DNA of 64,000 nt from Cellulosimicrobium sp. Marseille-Q4280 (GCF_943181405.1 NZ_CALPBY010000002.1:496001-560000), one strand, 5' to 3'; numbered from the stretch's first letter, positions 9,539-18,247 are shown. Program-made: numbers and translations. Notes: a model not told the origin generated them from the sequence alone.

Positions 9539-10402
9539 ATGACGTCGCCCGACCTGGACCCCCGCACGTCCGACCCGCGCACCGACTCGCGCGGCGACCC
9601 GGGCACCGTTCGCGAGCGGCCCGTCGCCCTCGTGACCGGCTCGGAGTCCGGGATCGGCCGCGCGACCGCCGTCGCGCTCGCCGAGGCGGGGTTCGACCTC
9701 GCCCTCACCTGGTACACCGAGGAGCACGACCCGCATCGCACGGAGCGCGAGGTGCGCGACGCCGGGGCGCGGGCCGTCCTGCGCCGGCTCGACGTCACGG
9801 ACCTGGACGGGATCGCCCCCGCGGTCGACGAGATCGTGGGCGAGACCGGTCGCCTCGACGCGCTCGTCAACGTCGCGGGGACGGGCACGTCGACGCTGCT
9901 CCTCGACCTCGACCTCGCGACGTGGCACCGCGTGATCCGCACCGACCTCGACGGCCCGTTCGTCCTCCTGCAGGCGGCCGCACGGCACATGATCGCGAGG
10001 GGTCGCGGCGGGCGGGTCGTCAACGTCACGAGCGTCCACGAGCGCGCGCCGCGCGTCGGCGCGGCGCCCTACTGCGCGGCGAAGGGCGGGCTCGGGCTGC
10101 TCACGCAGGTCGCCGCCCTTGAGCTCGCCGAGCACGGCATCACCGTGAACGCCGTGGCCCCTGGCGAGATCGCGACGCCGATGACCGGGCAGGAGGACGA
10201 GGACCCGCACGCCACGCACCGGCCCGGCGTGCCGCTCGGCCGGCCCGGCGACGCGCGCGAGGTCGCCGCTGTCGTCGCGTTCCTGTGCGGGCCGTCGGCG
10301 TCGTACGTCACCGGGGCGTCGTGGGCCGTCGACGGCGGGATGCTCACCATGGGCCCGATGGCCGGCTCGCACCTGGAGTCCGACGACTGGCGCCGCCCCT
10401 GA
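9539..10402 (+). CDS. SDR-family oxidoreductase
   Basis: A 287-residue classical short-chain dehydrogenase. The cofactor motif is TGSESGIGRA (about 34-43), the NAG-equivalent is NVAGTG, the catalytic Ser lies in NVTSVHERAP, and YCAAKGG carries the Tyr-x-x-x-Lys pair. The C-terminal AVNAVAPGEIATPMTG segment is typical. An about 25-residue Asp/Arg-rich N-terminal extension precedes the fold. The gene lies 44 bp downstream of the FAD monooxygenase on the same strand and could be a late gene of the polyketide operon or independent; a CAGGCT element 6 bp before the ATG resembles the leaderless promoters seen elsewhere here. The substrate is unknown. Confidence 0.9.
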   Translation: MTSPDLDPRTSDPRTDSRGDPGTVRERPVALVTGSESGIGRATAVALAEAGFDLALTWYTEEHDPHRTEREVRDAGARAVLRRLDVTDLDGIAPAVDEIVGETGRLDALVNVAGTGTSTLLLDLDLATWHRVIRTDLDGPFVLLQAAARHMIARGRGGRVVNVTSVHERAPRVGAAPYCAAKGGLGLLTQVAALELAEHGITVNAVAPGEIATPMTGQEDEDPHATHRPGVPLGRPGDAREVAAVVAFLCGPSASYVTGASWAVDGGMLTMGPMAGSHLESDDWRRP

Positions 10403-10517
10403 CCCGCCGCGAGCCGTCGCACGACGGCCCGGCCCGACCGACCCGGCCCGGCGACGCCGGCCGCCGCACCCGGCGCGACATGACACGAACCGCACCGACT
10501 CCCCGAGGAGACCACCC

Positions 10518-10772
10518 ATGACGCACAGCACCCCGGCCGACCCCGACCCCACGGACTCGACCGGCCGCTCCCCCGCCGCGGACTTCTCCGCGAGCGGTGA
10601 CGTGCAGCCCGGCGAGACCCCGCCCGCCGAGGACCAGGTGAGCGCACCGCAGGGTCACGAGGAGCACGGGCCGCACCGCGCGGTGCCGTGGGTCTGGATC
10701 GGCGTGATCGGCGGTGTCGCCGTGCTGACCGCGCTGTTCTTCGTCGGCTACGCCGCGGGTCTGCTCGACTGA
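10518..10772 (+). CDS. Small single-pass membrane protein
   Basis: An 84-residue protein with a hydrophilic Asp/Pro/Glu-rich N-terminal half (1-52) and one hydrophobic segment, VWIGVIGGVAVLTALFFVGY (about 58-77), near the C-terminus. A strong ribosome-binding site, GAGGAG, sits 8 bases before the ATG. I do not recognise a family with a known role. The topology suggests a cytosolic acidic tail anchored in the membrane. It stands alone between the SDR and an ACT-domain gene. Confidence 0.75.
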   Translation: MTHSTPADPDPTDSTGRSPAADFSASGDVQPGETPPAEDQVSAPQGHEEHGPHRAVPWVWIGVIGGVAVLTALFFVGYAAGLLD

Positions 10773-10822
10773 CGGGCCGTCCGTCGTCGCGGCCGTCTCC
10801 CGCGCGCGTGGGCGACGGCCGC

Positions 10823-10828
10823 TATCGT
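10823..10828 (+). promoter_or_regulatory. Candidate -10 element (TATCGT) of a leaderless transcript
   Basis: TATCGT fits the TAnnnT -10 consensus and ends 6 bases before the GTG at 10835. With no Shine-Dalgarno sequence present, transcription would start at or next to the start codon. Confidence 0.5.
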
Positions 10829-10834
10829 CCCGGC

Positions 10835-11197
10835 GTGCCCACCCTGCGACTGCGCGTCCTGCCCGACCGGTTCGTCCTCGCCCACGACCCCGGGGCGACG
10901 TTCCCCGAGGACGACGAGTGGGTCGCCCTCGTGCGCGCACCCGAAGGGTTGACGGTGCTGCGGCACGCGTCCCCCTGGGGCGGCGACGGCGAGCGCTGGG
11001 CCGGGTTCTACGCCGAGCCGCACGGGCTCGACGTGCCGGGCGTGCTCGCGTCCCTCCTCGGCCCGCTGGCCGACGCGTCGGTCCCGGTGTTCGTGGCCTC
11101 GACCTTCCACGCGGACCTCGTGCTCGTGCCGCAGGACCGCCTCGAGGGGGCGGTCGACGCGCTGCGTGACGCCGGGCACGCCGTCGCGGTGCCGTGA
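10835..11197 (+). CDS. ACT-domain protein (CASTOR/ACT_7-like)
   Basis: A 120-residue protein. The C-terminal half (about 65-118), with PVFVASTFHADLVLVPQDRL and a following helix-strand, resembles a small-molecule-binding ACT domain of the type in CASTOR-like bacterial proteins; the N-terminal half (LRVLPDRFVLAHDP) resembles the partner ACT-like half. Such proteins sense amino acids, but no ligand can be assigned. The GTG at 10835 follows a TATCGT element by 6 bases and has no ribosome-binding site, suggesting leaderless translation. The gene is convergent with the siderophore operon end, with a tandem repeat between them. Confidence 0.8.
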   Translation: MPTLRLRVLPDRFVLAHDPGATFPEDDEWVALVRAPEGLTVLRHASPWGGDGERWAGFYAEPHGLDVPGVLASLLGPLADASVPVFVASTFHADLVLVPQDRLEGAVDALRDAGHAVAVP

Positions 11198-11203
11198 CGC
11201 CTC

Positions 11204-11296
11204 CCGCCGGTCGTCACCACACCGCCGGTCACCACACCGCCGGTCGCCGCTCCGCCGGTCACCGCTCCGCCGGTCACCGCTCCGCCGGTCACCGCT
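11204..11296. repeat. 15-bp tandem repeat, six copies, between convergent genes
   Basis: The unit CCGCCGGTCACCGCT and close variants occur head to tail: one 18-bp copy from 11204, then five 15-bp copies from 11222 to 11296. The last copy contains the stop codon (11289-11291) of the leftward acyltransferase gene. The three copies from 11252 are identical. No hairpin potential is evident, so it is probably a slippage-prone minisatellite rather than a terminator. Confidence 0.9.
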
Positions 11297-11984
11297 CCGC
11301 GAGCGTCGTCGCGCGGTCCCGCGGCAGGAAGGCCAGGAGGGCGTCCTTGTCGCCCACCCGCACCGGCTCGCCGAGCTCGAAGCCGAGAGCGCGCATGCGG
11401 GCGTGCGCGCGGACGTTCGCGACGTCCGGCTCCACGACGACGCGGCGCGCCGCAGGGTCGGCGAACAGGAACTCGGCGAGCACGGCTGCCAGCACCGCCC
11501 ACAGGTCGGTGCCGCGCGGTCCCCGGTCGCCGAGGAAGAAGTGCACGCCGACGTCGCCGGGCAGCACGTCGTAGCACTCGCCGACCGGGTCGTGCTCGGG
11601 CTCGTACGTCTGCAGGAGCGCGACCGGCCGGTCGTCCCAGCGCACGAGGAACGCGTGGTGCGTGGGCAGCGACCCGACGTACGCGTACAGGTCCCGCAGC
11701 GCGTGCGGCGTGAGGTCGCCGAGCCCCCAGAAGCGCGCCCAGGGTCGCGTGACCCACGAGTGCAGCACGTCGAGGTCGGCGACGGGGTCGAGCACCCGCA
11801 CCGTGAGGCGGCCTGCCCCCGGCAGGTCCCGCTCCAGCAGCAGCTCGCCCGGCGCGCCCGTGGGCAGGCGCCCGGCGGCGGCTCCCGGCCTGGCGTCGGC
11901 GGCAGGTCTCCCGGTGGCGGGTCCCTGGGCGGTGGCGGGTTGCTGGGCGGTGACGCCTTCGGCGGTCGCGGTGGTCGCGGTCAT
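11289..11984 (-). CDS. Siderophore-type GNAT acyltransferase (IucB/MbtK-like), last gene of siderophore operon
   Basis: A 231-residue protein with an about 50-residue Ala/Thr/Pro-rich N-terminal tail, then an IucB/MbtK/DesC-type acyl-CoA acyltransferase domain (about 55-220). Family landmarks are DVLHSWVTRPWARFWGLGD, PGDVGVHFFLG and RRVVVEPDVANVRAHARMRALGF. Such enzymes acylate the N-hydroxyl amine of hydroxylysine or hydroxycadaverine. The siderophore operon already contains a similar domain fused to the synthetase, so this is a second, free-standing acyltransferase; in context it resembles genes called desH in some actinobacterial desferrioxamine loci. Its ATG overlaps the amidase stop (ATGA). 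Its donor may differ from the fused copy; that is inference. Confidence 0.88.
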   Translation of the reverse strand: MTATTATAEGVTAQQPATAQGPATGRPAADARPGAAAGRLPTGAPGELLLERDLPGAGRLTVRVLDPVADLDVLHSWVTRPWARFWGLGDLTPHALRDLYAYVGSLPTHHAFLVRWDDRPVALLQTYEPEHDPVGECYDVLPGDVGVHFFLGDRGPRGTDLWAVLAAVLAEFLFADPAARRVVVEPDVANVRAHARMRALGFELGEPVRVGDKDALLAFLPRDRATTLAER

Positions 11985-14284
11985 CGGGTCTCCTCGAGCT
12001 CGAGCAGGGTCCAGTCGGTGACGACCGGCACGGTCGTGGCGTCCGCCCACGCGGGGTGCTGGTCGGCGAAGTGCGGGGAGCGCGGGTCGCCGCTCGCGCC
12101 GAACGGCACGCCCCACCGGCTCGCGTCCCGGTCGGCGAGGTCCCACACCCACCGTGCGACCGAGCCGCGCACGCACACGTCCGTGACGCCCGGCGTGCTC
12201 GCGGTGCAGCGGACCGTGTCGGTGTCCCCCGACAGGGGCAGCGGCGCGACGCGCGGGGCGCCTGCGCCGGGGACGTCGAGCAGCACGTGCAGGCCGAGCA
12301 CGCGGTGGGTGTCTCCCCATGCCGGCGCCCCGGTGGGCTCGGGCGGCATCCCGGGGGGTTCGGCCGTCGTCCCGTCGCTCACGACGTCCTCGAGCGCCGC
12401 CCACGCCGCCGTGTGGCCGTCGATCCCGAGCCACGACGCGCCGAGCAGCATCGGCAGGGCGTCGGCGACCCGGGCGGTGATGGACGACCACGGCGCGAAG
12501 ATCTCGTCGAGACCGTGGGGTTCGTGCAGCGGCGCGAGCGCCGGGTGCGCCGCGACGCGTCGCACGAGGACGGACCGCCACGTCGCGTACAGGGCCGCGT
12601 CCGCGCTCCCCGCGTCCATGTGCCGGTCCCACCCGAGCAGGCGCGCCGCCGCGGCGCGCGTCGCCGTGCTCCGCCGCCCGTAGGCCGCGCCGTCCAGCCC
12701 TCCCACGCCTCCGTCGTCCAGCCACGCGAGGAGGGCGTCGGCGCTGCCGAGGGCGGTGTCGCCGTGCACGCGCGCCTGGTCCGCCGGCCCGAGCCGGTCG
12801 TCGGCCGCCTGCAGCAGCGCGCGGATCCGGCGCGCGCGGTGGGGTGGCGCGTAGGTGCGCCCGAGCGCGATCTCCTCCCGGTCGGGCCGTTCGTTCGCGT
12901 CGACCGCGACACCGTCGACCGTCACCGGGGCCGGCAGGTCGACCCACGGGCGGGTGCGGGCGGCGTCGGACCACGCCTCCAGCGGCAGCGCCCGCTCCCT
13001 CGGCGACCGGCGCGGAACGCGCCCCGCGGTGAGGCTCAGCACGGTGTCCCGGTCGGCGGCGAGGACGCGGTTCACCGGGTCCACCCAGCCGGCGAACGCG
13101 TCGGCGACGTCGCGCGCCGAGCGGGCGTGCAGCAGCCGCCGCCACGCGCGCACGCCGAGGTCGGCGTCCACCCGCGCGGCGAGCCGTACCGCGAACGTCC
13201 GTCCCTCGTCGCCCGGATCCGCCTCGCCCGCGTCCGGCCCACCGGTCACGACGACGCCGCGCGCCGTCTCCCACGTCTCGACCCGGTGCTCGACCGGGCC
13301 ACCGGCCGCGCGCACGCGGACCGTCGCGGTGACCGTGTCCACCGGTTCCGGCCCGTCCGGCCCGAGCGCCTCCACGTCGCCGTCCGTCGTGCGCCGCAGC
13401 CGTTCGGCCAGGACGTCGACGTGGTGCGCCGCAGCGTTCGTGATGCCCCACGCCGCGTCCCCGGCGTGCCCGAAGTGCAGCACGCCGGGCACCCCCGGGA
13501 ACGCGAGACCGACGACGTCGTACGCGGGGCACGCGAGCCGCACCTGCTGGTAGACGCCGGGCAGCTCGAGCAGGCGGTGCGGGTCGCCCACGAGCAGCGG
13601 CGCGCCGCTCGTCGTGCGCGACCCGGCGAGCGCCCAGGCGTTCGAGCCGGAGGACGGGCCGCCGTCGACGGCGAGCAGGTCCAGCACCCGGTCGACGGCG
13701 TGCGGGTCCCCGGGTGCCGCGGCGGCGGCGGAACGGCCGAGCGTGCGGGCGACGTGGTCGCGCCACAGCACGTGCGGGAACCCCGAGAAGAGCACGTGCG
13801 CGACGAGGAACACGCCGAGGGGCGCCCACGCGGGCCACGGCTCGTGGGGTGGCAGCTCGCCGCCGCCCGGCCACGCCGGGTCGGCGAGCGCGTGCATCTC
13901 GGGCACGTCGCGCCCGAGCGCGAGCCCCTCGTTCACGCCGGCCGTGTACGCGTCGAGCCACGCGCGGTCGTCGTCCGCGAGCGCCGCGTGGACGCGGCGG
14001 GCGGTGTCGGCGAGGCGCACCCGGTGGGCGAACCGGTCCCAGACCAGCCCCGCCTCGCCGAGACGCTCGGCGAGGCGGCCCTCCGCGCGCCACCGGTCCA
14101 CCTCGACCTGCCACCCGCGGTCGCGGGCGGTGACGTAGCCCTGGCCCCGCGCGAGCGCGAGCTCGTCGCCGGCCCGCACGTGCGGCACGCCCCACGCGTC
14201 GCGGAAGACCTCGAACGTGCCTGCCGCCGGCCACGGGCCCGGCACGCCGCCGTGGTCGGCGTCGAGGTCGCGGTCGGGTGCCAC
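11981..14284 (-). CDS. Penicillin-acylase family (N-terminal nucleophile) amidase in siderophore operon
   Basis: A 767-residue member of the penicillin amidase family. The autocatalytic junction and nucleophile lie in SSGSNAWALAGS, with Ser214 of the SNxW motif as the expected N-terminal nucleophile of the beta chain. Other family landmarks are PLLVGDPH, GVPGVLHFGH and WGITNAAAHHVD. There is no signal peptide, unlike secreted penicillin acylases, so it should act in the cytoplasm. The GTG start lies one base past the synthetase stop, and its stop overlaps the next start. Amidase genes in this position have been called desG and tied to acyl- or aryl-modified desferrioxamines; supplying or removing an acyl group is the likely role, but the substrate is not shown. 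Confidence 0.88.
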   Translation of the reverse strand: MAPDRDLDADHGGVPGPWPAAGTFEVFRDAWGVPHVRAGDELALARGQGYVTARDRGWQVEVDRWRAEGRLAERLGEAGLVWDRFAHRVRLADTARRVHAALADDDRAWLDAYTAGVNEGLALGRDVPEMHALADPAWPGGGELPPHEPWPAWAPLGVFLVAHVLFSGFPHVLWRDHVARTLGRSAAAAAPGDPHAVDRVLDLLAVDGGPSSGSNAWALAGSRTTSGAPLLVGDPHRLLELPGVYQQVRLACPAYDVVGLAFPGVPGVLHFGHAGDAAWGITNAAAHHVDVLAERLRRTTDGDVEALGPDGPEPVDTVTATVRVRAAGGPVEHRVETWETARGVVVTGGPDAGEADPGDEGRTFAVRLAARVDADLGVRAWRRLLHARSARDVADAFAGWVDPVNRVLAADRDTVLSLTAGRVPRRSPRERALPLEAWSDAARTRPWVDLPAPVTVDGVAVDANERPDREEIALGRTYAPPHRARRIRALLQAADDRLGPADQARVHGDTALGSADALLAWLDDGGVGGLDGAAYGRRSTATRAAAARLLGWDRHMDAGSADAALYATWRSVLVRRVAAHPALAPLHEPHGLDEIFAPWSSITARVADALPMLLGASWLGIDGHTAAWAALEDVVSDGTTAEPPGMPPEPTGAPAWGDTHRVLGLHVLLDVPGAGAPRVAPLPLSGDTDTVRCTASTPGVTDVCVRGSVARWVWDLADRDASRWGVPFGASGDPRSPHFADQHPAWADATTVPVVTDWTLLELEETR

Positions 14285-14285
14285 G

Positions 14286-16769
14286 TCAGCGCACCCGCGC
14301 GGCGGGGTTGGCGAGCGTGCCCGCGTAGAGGAGCGACGCGGACTGGTCGGCGAGGTCGACCATCTGCAGGGTGTTGCGCAGCTGGAGCCGGTTGAGGCAC
14401 GAGTGCGCGAACCGCTGGGCGCGCAGGTCGACGCCGGTCTCCAGGTCCGGGTGGTCGGCGCGGTGGTCGTCGAGGCACTCGCCGACGAGCGACCAGAACC
14501 GGTCCTCGCCGAGCACGCCGTCGCCGGCGAGGATCGCGGCGAGGTGGCGCAGCACGCCGTCGAACACGTCGGTGAAGATCGCGAGCGCCTTCTCGGCGTC
14601 GTCGACGACGGCGCGCACGCGCTCGACGCCGGGCGGCAGTGCGCGCTCGCCGAGCACGGCGACCTCCTCGCCGACGTCCTTCATGACCGCGCGCACCACC
14701 ACATGGTCGCGCACGACGAGGATGAGGTTCTCCCCGTGCGGCATGAACGCGAGGTCGTGCGCGAGGAGCGCGTGGGCGAGCGGGCGCAGGTAGGCGCGCA
14801 GGTACGACCGGACCCAGTCGGCCGGGTCGACGCCCGACGCGCGGACGAGGGCCGTGGCGTACGCGCCGCCGCGGGCGTCGCGGTGCAGCAGCGACGCCAT
14901 GGTCACGAGGCGCTCGCCCGGGGCCGTGCGCGGCACGGGACTCTCGCGCCACAGCGCGGCGAGCATCTTGCGGTGCGGGGACGGCGTCGTGGTGCGGTGG
15001 TAGACGTCGCCCGTGTACCCGACGGAGGCGAGCTCGCGCAGCACGGTGAAGCCGCTCCCGCCGAGCTCGGGGTCGCCCGCGACGAGGTCGGCGACCCAGT
15101 CGTTGATCGCGGGCGTCGCGCGCATGTAGGCGGGCGACAGCCCGCGCAGGAAGCCCATGTTCTGGATCGCGAGCGCGACCTTGACGTAGTGCCGCTCGGG
15201 CCGCGTGAGGTTGAACAGGGTGCGGATGGACTGCTGGGGCTGGTACTCGTCCGCGCCGAGGCCGACGGGTACGAGGTCACCGCGCGCGACGTCTGCCGCG
15301 AACGTGATCGGCACGCGGTGCTCCCACTGCCACGGGTGCACCGGCAGGTACAGGTAGTCGGCCGGGTCGAGACCCCGGGCGGCGAGGCGCCCGGCGAAGG
15401 CGGTGCGCTCGTCGGCGGTGAGCTCGGCGCCGTAGTGCGCGGCCTCGTCCAGCCCTGCGCCGAGCGCGAGGTGGGTGTGCTCCCGGCGCGCGGCGAGCCA
15501 GACGAGGCGCACGCGGCCGGCGTTCTCGGGCGCGTAGGCGCGGTACTCGGCGAGCCCGAAGCCGATGCGGCCGTTGTTGGCGACGAACGCGGGGTGGCCC
15601 TCCGTCATCGCCGCCTCGACCTCCTGGAACGACGCGTCGAGCAGGTCCGTCGCGCTCGGACCGCCGGCGGACTCGCTGCGCTCCAGCTTCGCCGTCGCGC
15701 TCGCGAGCGTCGAGGAGACCTCCTCGAGGTAGGTCGCGAGCAGGTCGTCGGGGATCCGCAGGTCCGGCTGGAGCTCGACGACGAGGTCGAGCACGTCGAC
15801 CGGTGCGTCGGTCGGGGTGGGCGAGGTGGCAGCGGGTACGCCGTCGTGCACCGTGCGGCGGATCGACGCCTCGTCGACCACCCAGTGCTCGAGCGCGTAC
15901 CGGCGGGCGGTGAAGCGGTACTCGACCGCGCCGCCCGCGACGGCGAGGACGTACTCCCCCGGCCCGTTCGGCGTGGCGGCCTCGCGCACGGTGCGCGGAG
16001 CGAGCAGCCGCTCGTGGGTCAGCTCGGCGATCGTCTTGGCCACGAGGTGGCGGTGCGCGCGGTCGGCGAGGTCGGGGCGCAGGTGCGGGGCGGGGTCGAC
16101 GCCGTCGCCGAGCGGGCTCGCGTCGAGGTCCGGCCGCGTGGCGACCGCGAGGTGCGCACGCTTGCCGGGCAGGTCGATCTCGCGCAGCACGCGGAACCCG
16201 GCGGCGGCGTTCTTCGCGCCGATCGCCGCGTTGCGCACGTCCGGCTCGACGACGACGCGCCGCGCGCCCCTGCCGTCCGGCGCGAGGCAGAACCGCACGA
16301 CGGCACCCATGACCGCGGACGTCAGGCCGTGCCGCACCGCGGCGGGGTCCGGCGGCGCGACGAGCAGGTGCATCCCGACGTCGCCCGGCTCGAGCAGCGC
16401 GGCGGCCTCCGGGACGTCTGCGAGGGTGACCCGCGCGGGGTCGTACGTCTCGACGAGGAACGCGGGCGTGCCGTCCACGCGGCCGAGCCACGCGTCCTGG
16501 TGCGGGTCCGCCGCGACGCCGTCGAGGTACTCGCGCACCCCGTCGACGTCGAGGTGGCCGAACTGCCAGAACGCCGAGCGCGGGTCGGCGAGCCAGCCCT
16601 GCACGAGCGCGGCGTCGCGCGTGGGGTCGACGGGCTCGATGCGCACGTCCGCGACACCCTCGCCGCAGCGCACCCGCACCGCGAAGGTGGTGGCGGTCGT
16701 CCCGGTGGATGCCACCGCAGTCGTCAGGTCAGCCGTCAGGTCGGTCGTCAGGTCGGTCGTCGCGGTCAT
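14286..16769 (-). CDS. desD: Fused GNAT acyltransferase-NIS siderophore synthetase (DesC-DesD fusion)
   Basis: An 827-residue two-domain protein. After a short Thr/Asp/Leu-repeat N-terminus, residues about 30-212 form an IucB/DesC-type acyltransferase (EPGDVGMHLLV; RRVVVEPDVRN). Residues about 235-820 form an IucA/IucC (NIS) synthetase with GHPAFVANNGRIGFG, YLPVHPWQWEHRVP, VALAIQNMGFLRGLSPAYM and PHGENLILVVRD. DesC acylates N-hydroxycadaverine and DesD adenylates succinyl-hydroxycadaverine and joins units into desferrioxamines; these steps are separate proteins in Streptomyces. The fusion would pass the acylated monomer straight to the synthetase. The ATG at 16769 overlaps the hydroxylase stop (ATGA). 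The fusion lies in one uninterrupted frame, so it is not an obvious frameshift product. Confidence 0.95.
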   Translation of the reverse strand: MTATTDLTTDLTADLTTAVASTGTTATTFAVRVRCGEGVADVRIEPVDPTRDAALVQGWLADPRSAFWQFGHLDVDGVREYLDGVAADPHQDAWLGRVDGTPAFLVETYDPARVTLADVPEAAALLEPGDVGMHLLVAPPDPAAVRHGLTSAVMGAVVRFCLAPDGRGARRVVVEPDVRNAAIGAKNAAAGFRVLREIDLPGKRAHLAVATRPDLDASPLGDGVDPAPHLRPDLADRAHRHLVAKTIAELTHERLLAPRTVREAATPNGPGEYVLAVAGGAVEYRFTARRYALEHWVVDEASIRRTVHDGVPAATSPTPTDAPVDVLDLVVELQPDLRIPDDLLATYLEEVSSTLASATAKLERSESAGGPSATDLLDASFQEVEAAMTEGHPAFVANNGRIGFGLAEYRAYAPENAGRVRLVWLAARREHTHLALGAGLDEAAHYGAELTADERTAFAGRLAARGLDPADYLYLPVHPWQWEHRVPITFAADVARGDLVPVGLGADEYQPQQSIRTLFNLTRPERHYVKVALAIQNMGFLRGLSPAYMRATPAINDWVADLVAGDPELGGSGFTVLRELASVGYTGDVYHRTTTPSPHRKMLAALWRESPVPRTAPGERLVTMASLLHRDARGGAYATALVRASGVDPADWVRSYLRAYLRPLAHALLAHDLAFMPHGENLILVVRDHVVVRAVMKDVGEEVAVLGERALPPGVERVRAVVDDAEKALAIFTDVFDGVLRHLAAILAGDGVLGEDRFWSLVGECLDDHRADHPDLETGVDLRAQRFAHSCLNRLQLRNTLQMVDLADQSASLLYAGTLANPAARVR

Positions 16770-18247
16770 CGGGACCCCTCTCTCGCCGCGGCCGTCACGT
16801 CGAGGGACGCACCGGGCGACGTCTCGACCGGGCGGGTGTGCTCGTCGTCGGGCAGGCCGAACTGCTGGAACGCGATGCGCTCCTCGACCGGGTACACCTC
16901 GCGCCCCGTGACGGTGCGCAGCACGACCGAGTTGCGCCACGCCGCGAAGCCGAGGTCGGGCGCCGTGAGGCCGTGGGTGTGCTCCTCGCCGTTGAGCACG
17001 TGCACGCGTCGCGCGGCGTCGACCGTGTAGTCGCGCGCGACGTCGAGGCGGCCGAGCTCGTCGAACCGCAGCCGGTCGCGCACGGGGTCGAGGAACGTCG
17101 GGACCGTGGCGGCGTAACCCGTCGCGACGACGAGCGCCCGCGTGCGGCGCTCGACCTCGCGACCGAGCTGCGCGTGGCGCAGCCGCAGGACGTACTCCCC
17201 CGAGCCGTCGGACCCGGACCCGGACCCGGGGACGGCGGCCGGCTCGTAGCGCGCGGCGACGACCTCGGTGTCGGTGAGGAGCGTCGTCGGGGCGGGTCGG
17301 TCGAGGCTCAGCCGGTAGAGCGCGTCGTAGATGTCGTCGACCAGGTCGCCGCTGATCCCCTTGTACAGCCCGCGCTGCTCGCGCCCGAGGAGCTGGCGCA
17401 GCTCCAGCGGCAGGGCGTGGAAGTGGTCGGTGTACTCCGGGGAGGTCATCTCGAGCGTCAGCTTCGTGTACTCCATGGGGAAGAAGCGCGGCGAGCGCGT
17501 CACCCAGTCGAGCCGGTAGCCACCGGGACCCGTCTCGCTCGCGCTGCCGACGCGGCCGTCCCCGTGCACGCCGTCGAGCAGGTCGCGGTAGATCTCCGCC
17601 GCCGACTGCCCGCTGCCCACGACCGTGACGGACCCGCTCGCGGCGAGCGCGTCGCGGTGCGGCACGTACTGCGCGCTGTGCACGAGCGGGCCGGCACCCG
17701 GGTGCTCCCCGGCGGCGACCTCCTCGGCGAGCAGCCGCAGCGCGGGTGGCAGCACGGGGCTCGTGCCGACCCCGAGGACCAGGTGCCGCCCACGGTGCTC
17801 CTCGACACCGGCGGCGGTGCCGTCGGGTCCGAGCACCTCGGCCCGGACGACGAACGCGTCGGACGCCTCGTCACGGGACACCTCGACGACGCGCCGGCCC
17901 CACCGCAGCGACGGCAGCTGCTGCGCGACCCAGCGGCAGTACGCGTCGTACTCGGCGCGCAGCGGGTAGAACGACTCCCGGACGTAGAACGGGTACAGCC
18001 GCCCGGTCGCCTTGAGGAACGCGAGGAACGAGTACGGCGAGGTCGGGTCCGCCATCGTCACGAGGTCGGCGAGGAACGGGACCTGGATCGTGGCGCCGTC
18101 GATCATCATGCCGGGGTGCCAGCGAAACTCCGGCGCCTGGTCGAGGAAGACGGCGTCGACGTCGGCGAGCGGCGCGGACAGCGCGGCGAGGCCGAGGTTG
18201 AACGGCCCGATCCCGACCCCGACGACGTCGTGCACGACGGCGGTCAC
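16766..18247 (-). CDS. desB: Lysine/cadaverine N-hydroxylase (DesB-type, IucD/SidA family)
   Basis: A 493-residue flavin N-hydroxylase. The FAD motif is VGVGIGPFNLGLAAL (residues 9-23), the substrate/flavin region has FLDQAPEFRWHPGM and VPFLADLVTMADPTSPYSFL, the NADPH motif is VVGSGQSAAEIYRDLL, and the C-terminal FATGY-like motif is VVATGYAATVP. The family adds a hydroxyl to the side amine of lysine, ornithine or cadaverine using NADPH and oxygen. After the PLP decarboxylase, cadaverine is the expected substrate. A GS-rich loop (GSGSGSDGSG) interrupts the C-terminal third. The GTG start overlaps the decarboxylase stop by GTGA. Confidence 0.95.
   Translation of the reverse strand: MTAVVHDVVGVGIGPFNLGLAALSAPLADVDAVFLDQAPEFRWHPGMMIDGATIQVPFLADLVTMADPTSPYSFLAFLKATGRLYPFYVRESFYPLRAEYDAYCRWVAQQLPSLRWGRRVVEVSRDEASDAFVVRAEVLGPDGTAAGVEEHRGRHLVLGVGTSPVLPPALRLLAEEVAAGEHPGAGPLVHSAQYVPHRDALAASGSVTVVGSGQSAAEIYRDLLDGVHGDGRVGSASETGPGGYRLDWVTRSPRFFPMEYTKLTLEMTSPEYTDHFHALPLELRQLLGREQRGLYKGISGDLVDDIYDALYRLSLDRPAPTTLLTDTEVVAARYEPAAVPGSGSGSDGSGEYVLRLRHAQLGREVERRTRALVVATGYAATVPTFLDPVRDRLRFDELGRLDVARDYTVDAARRVHVLNGEEHTHGLTAPDLGFAAWRNSVVLRTVTGREVYPVEERIAFQQFGLPDDEHTRPVETSPGASLDVTAAAREGSR

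Noticed and set aside
16722-16768. Short repeats at the start of the fused siderophore synthetase gene as a regulatory element
   Set aside because: They encode a Leu-Thr-Thr-Asp repeat in the N-terminal tail and are best explained as coding low complexity.
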